From Spirochaetales bacterium (lineage in GTDB: Bacteria; Spirochaetota; Spirochaetia; JABEVK01), in NCBI GenBank assembly GCA_013043995.1, contig JABEVL010000181.1:1-5063 (forward strand): 5,063 nt of DNA. Direction: 5' to 3'. Position numbers and translations under genes: made by a program. Of this stretch, positions 4,149-5,063 are shown one piece after another. The notes under the pieces are model-generated. The model had not been told where the DNA came from. It was given only the letters and a program-made list of their open reading frames with translations, and did no database searches. Position 1 is the stretch's first letter, and each line of letters opens with the position of its first letter.

Positions 4149-5063
4149 ATGCACAACAGTAAAAAAGACAACAGAACAGCGTACCTCTTTTTGGCTCCGG
4201 CCTTGATCCTCTTGGGGATTTTTTCTCTCTTCCCCCTGCTCTACACCCTCGTGGTCAGTCTTTTTCACTGGCGAATCCGTCCGGGCAGCTTTGCGGGTTT
4301 ATCGCATTATTTCGAAATCTTCGGCACCCCCGAGTTGCTGATCGGGTTTTTGATCCTGACGGCCCTGCTGGTCGCCGCCCTTATTCTAGGACCGCGCTTA
4401 AAAAAAAGGGGCCGCGGGGTTTTTCGCGTCCTCACGTTAGGGCTCGGGGCAGGACTTTTTTTCTTTTTGGGACAAGTCTGGTCCCAGGGAGACGCCCGGT
4501 TCTTGCGTTCGCTCGAAGTGACGGTGTGGTTCGCCTTGGGAACCGTCCCGGTTCAGCTTTTCCTGGGTCTGAGCTTGGCGCTCGCCCTCAACGCGAAGTT
4601 CAGGGGCAAAACGACCCTGAGGACCCTGCTTCTGGTGCCCTACGTTCTGCCTTTGGTGGCCTCGGCGTCCGTGTTTGTCCTGGTATTTTCCCTGAGTCCC
4701 CAGTCCCCGGCCAATCAGGTGCTGGGCTTTTTTCACCTGGGTCCCTGGCAATGGTTGAGGCAACCCCAGGGGATTTGGGCAGGAAGGAGTCTTCCGGTTT
4801 TCTTCACGGACTGGCTGTCCAGTTGGTTGCAGGGCCCCAGCTTGGCCCTCGTTTGCATCATAATTTTTAACACCTGGCTTTTCAGCGGCTATTATGCTTT
4901 GGTCTTTGCCAACGGCCTGGCCTCCATCCCCCCCGAGGTCTACGAAGCAGCGGCGCTCGACGGGGTCAGCCGTCCCAAGCTGCTGACGAAAATTATTTTG
5001 CCTCTCTTGTCCCCCACCACCTATTTTCTGACCCTTCTGGGGGTCGTCGGTACCTTCAAAGCC
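4149..5063 (+). CDS. MalF-type carbohydrate ABC transporter permease, C-terminus beyond window
   Basis: 305 residues are visible with no stop. This is a binding-protein-dependent inner-membrane permease of the MalF/UgpA class, which would pair with a MalG-type permease, a solute-binding protein and an ATPase to import a sugar or glycoside; the substrate is not predictable. The EAA loop that docks the ATPase is clear: E266-A-A-A-L-D-G272, then K-I-I-L-P (281-285). The helix before the core has the usual L-x-L-A-L-A-L-N form (near 141-148), followed by F-R-G and a P-Y-V-L-P segment (164-168). Hydrophobic segments lie at about 11-40, 62-80, 92-111, 119-148, 158-182, 231-257 and 289 onward. The segments at 62-80 and 92-111 are extra compared with the usual protein of about 290 aa, where the EAA loop falls near residue 200-210. 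The ATG at 4149 has only a weak GGTGG very close upstream; GTG at 4143 is an alternative. The frame is closed by TGA at 4125. Confidence 0.9.
   Translation, partial: MHNSKKDNRTAYLFLAPALILLGIFSLFPLLYTLVVSLFHWRIRPGSFAGLSHYFEIFGTPELLIGFLILTALLVAALILGPRLKKRGRGVFRVLTLGLGAGLFFFLGQVWSQGDARFLRSLEVTVWFALGTVPVQLFLGLSLALALNAKFRGKTTLRTLLLVPYVLPLVASASVFVLVFSLSPQSPANQVLGFFHLGPWQWLRQPQGIWAGRSLPVFFTDWLSSWLQGPSLALVCIIIFNTWLFSGYYALVFANGLASIPPEVYEAAALDGVSRPKLLTKIILPLLSPTTYFLTLLGVVGTFKA

Noticed and set aside
4437..4870. Open frames on both strands within the permease region
   Set aside because: They are Gln/Gly/Pro-rich shadows; the true frame from 4149 carries the EAA loop and membrane helices and is open to the window end.
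1..5063. tRNA, rRNA, CRISPR array, insertion sequence or attachment site
   Set aside because: No tRNA-like sequence, regularly spaced repeats, transposase or terminal inverted repeats were seen in the window.

Overview
The window is a piece of bacterial chromosome with moderate to high GC, ordinary gene density and no sign of phage, transposon or CRISPR material. The lineage cannot be fixed from this sequence. The TrhP-like protein resembles, from memory, U32 proteins of Bacteroidota and related phyla. However, two genes here have clear AAGGA/AAGGAG ribosome-binding sites, which is not typical of Bacteroidota, so I leave the phylum open.

Layout, left to right. (1) At 1-109 on the minus strand is the N-terminus of a secreted protein of unknown function; it leaves the window at the left edge. 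(2) A 229-nt divergent spacer carries a strong inverted repeat (262-290). (3) At 339-1589 is a complete U32-family protein of the TrhP type, an iron-sulfur enzyme family acting in tRNA U34 hydroxylation. (4) At 1590-1838 is a regulatory spacer. Its main feature is TGTCGA-N17-CGTC (1724-1750), which matches the promoter motif I recall for ECF42 sigma factors, followed by a leader with a perfect 7-bp inverted repeat and a strong Shine-Dalgarno. (5) At 1839-2282 is a DGPF/YCII-domain protein. It overlaps by 4 nt (ATGA) an ECF42-type sigma factor at 2279-3556. The sigma gene has an in-frame amber codon (TAG, 2459-2461) where the family has a conserved tryptophan inside sigma region 2; the remaining codons are open and family-like. 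A clean hairpin terminator (3579-3613) closes this operon. (6) At 3557-4148 is a 592-nt stretch without a convincing gene. It holds the terminator, a doubtful small ORF, two further hairpins, and a palindrome over a TTGACA box just upstream of the next gene. (7) At 4149-5063 is a MalF-type sugar ABC transporter permease running off the right edge, with the EAA loop in place and an unusual extra hydrophobic block near its N-terminus.

The DGPF gene and sigma gene form a known functional pair. Here they sit behind what looks like the sigma factor's own promoter, giving a self-contained autoregulated module that appears to have been switched off by one nonsense change, unless the stop is a sequencing error or is suppressed. 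The other genes look functionally independent of each other. I see no wholly new system; the broken ECF42 module and its promoter are the most interesting content.
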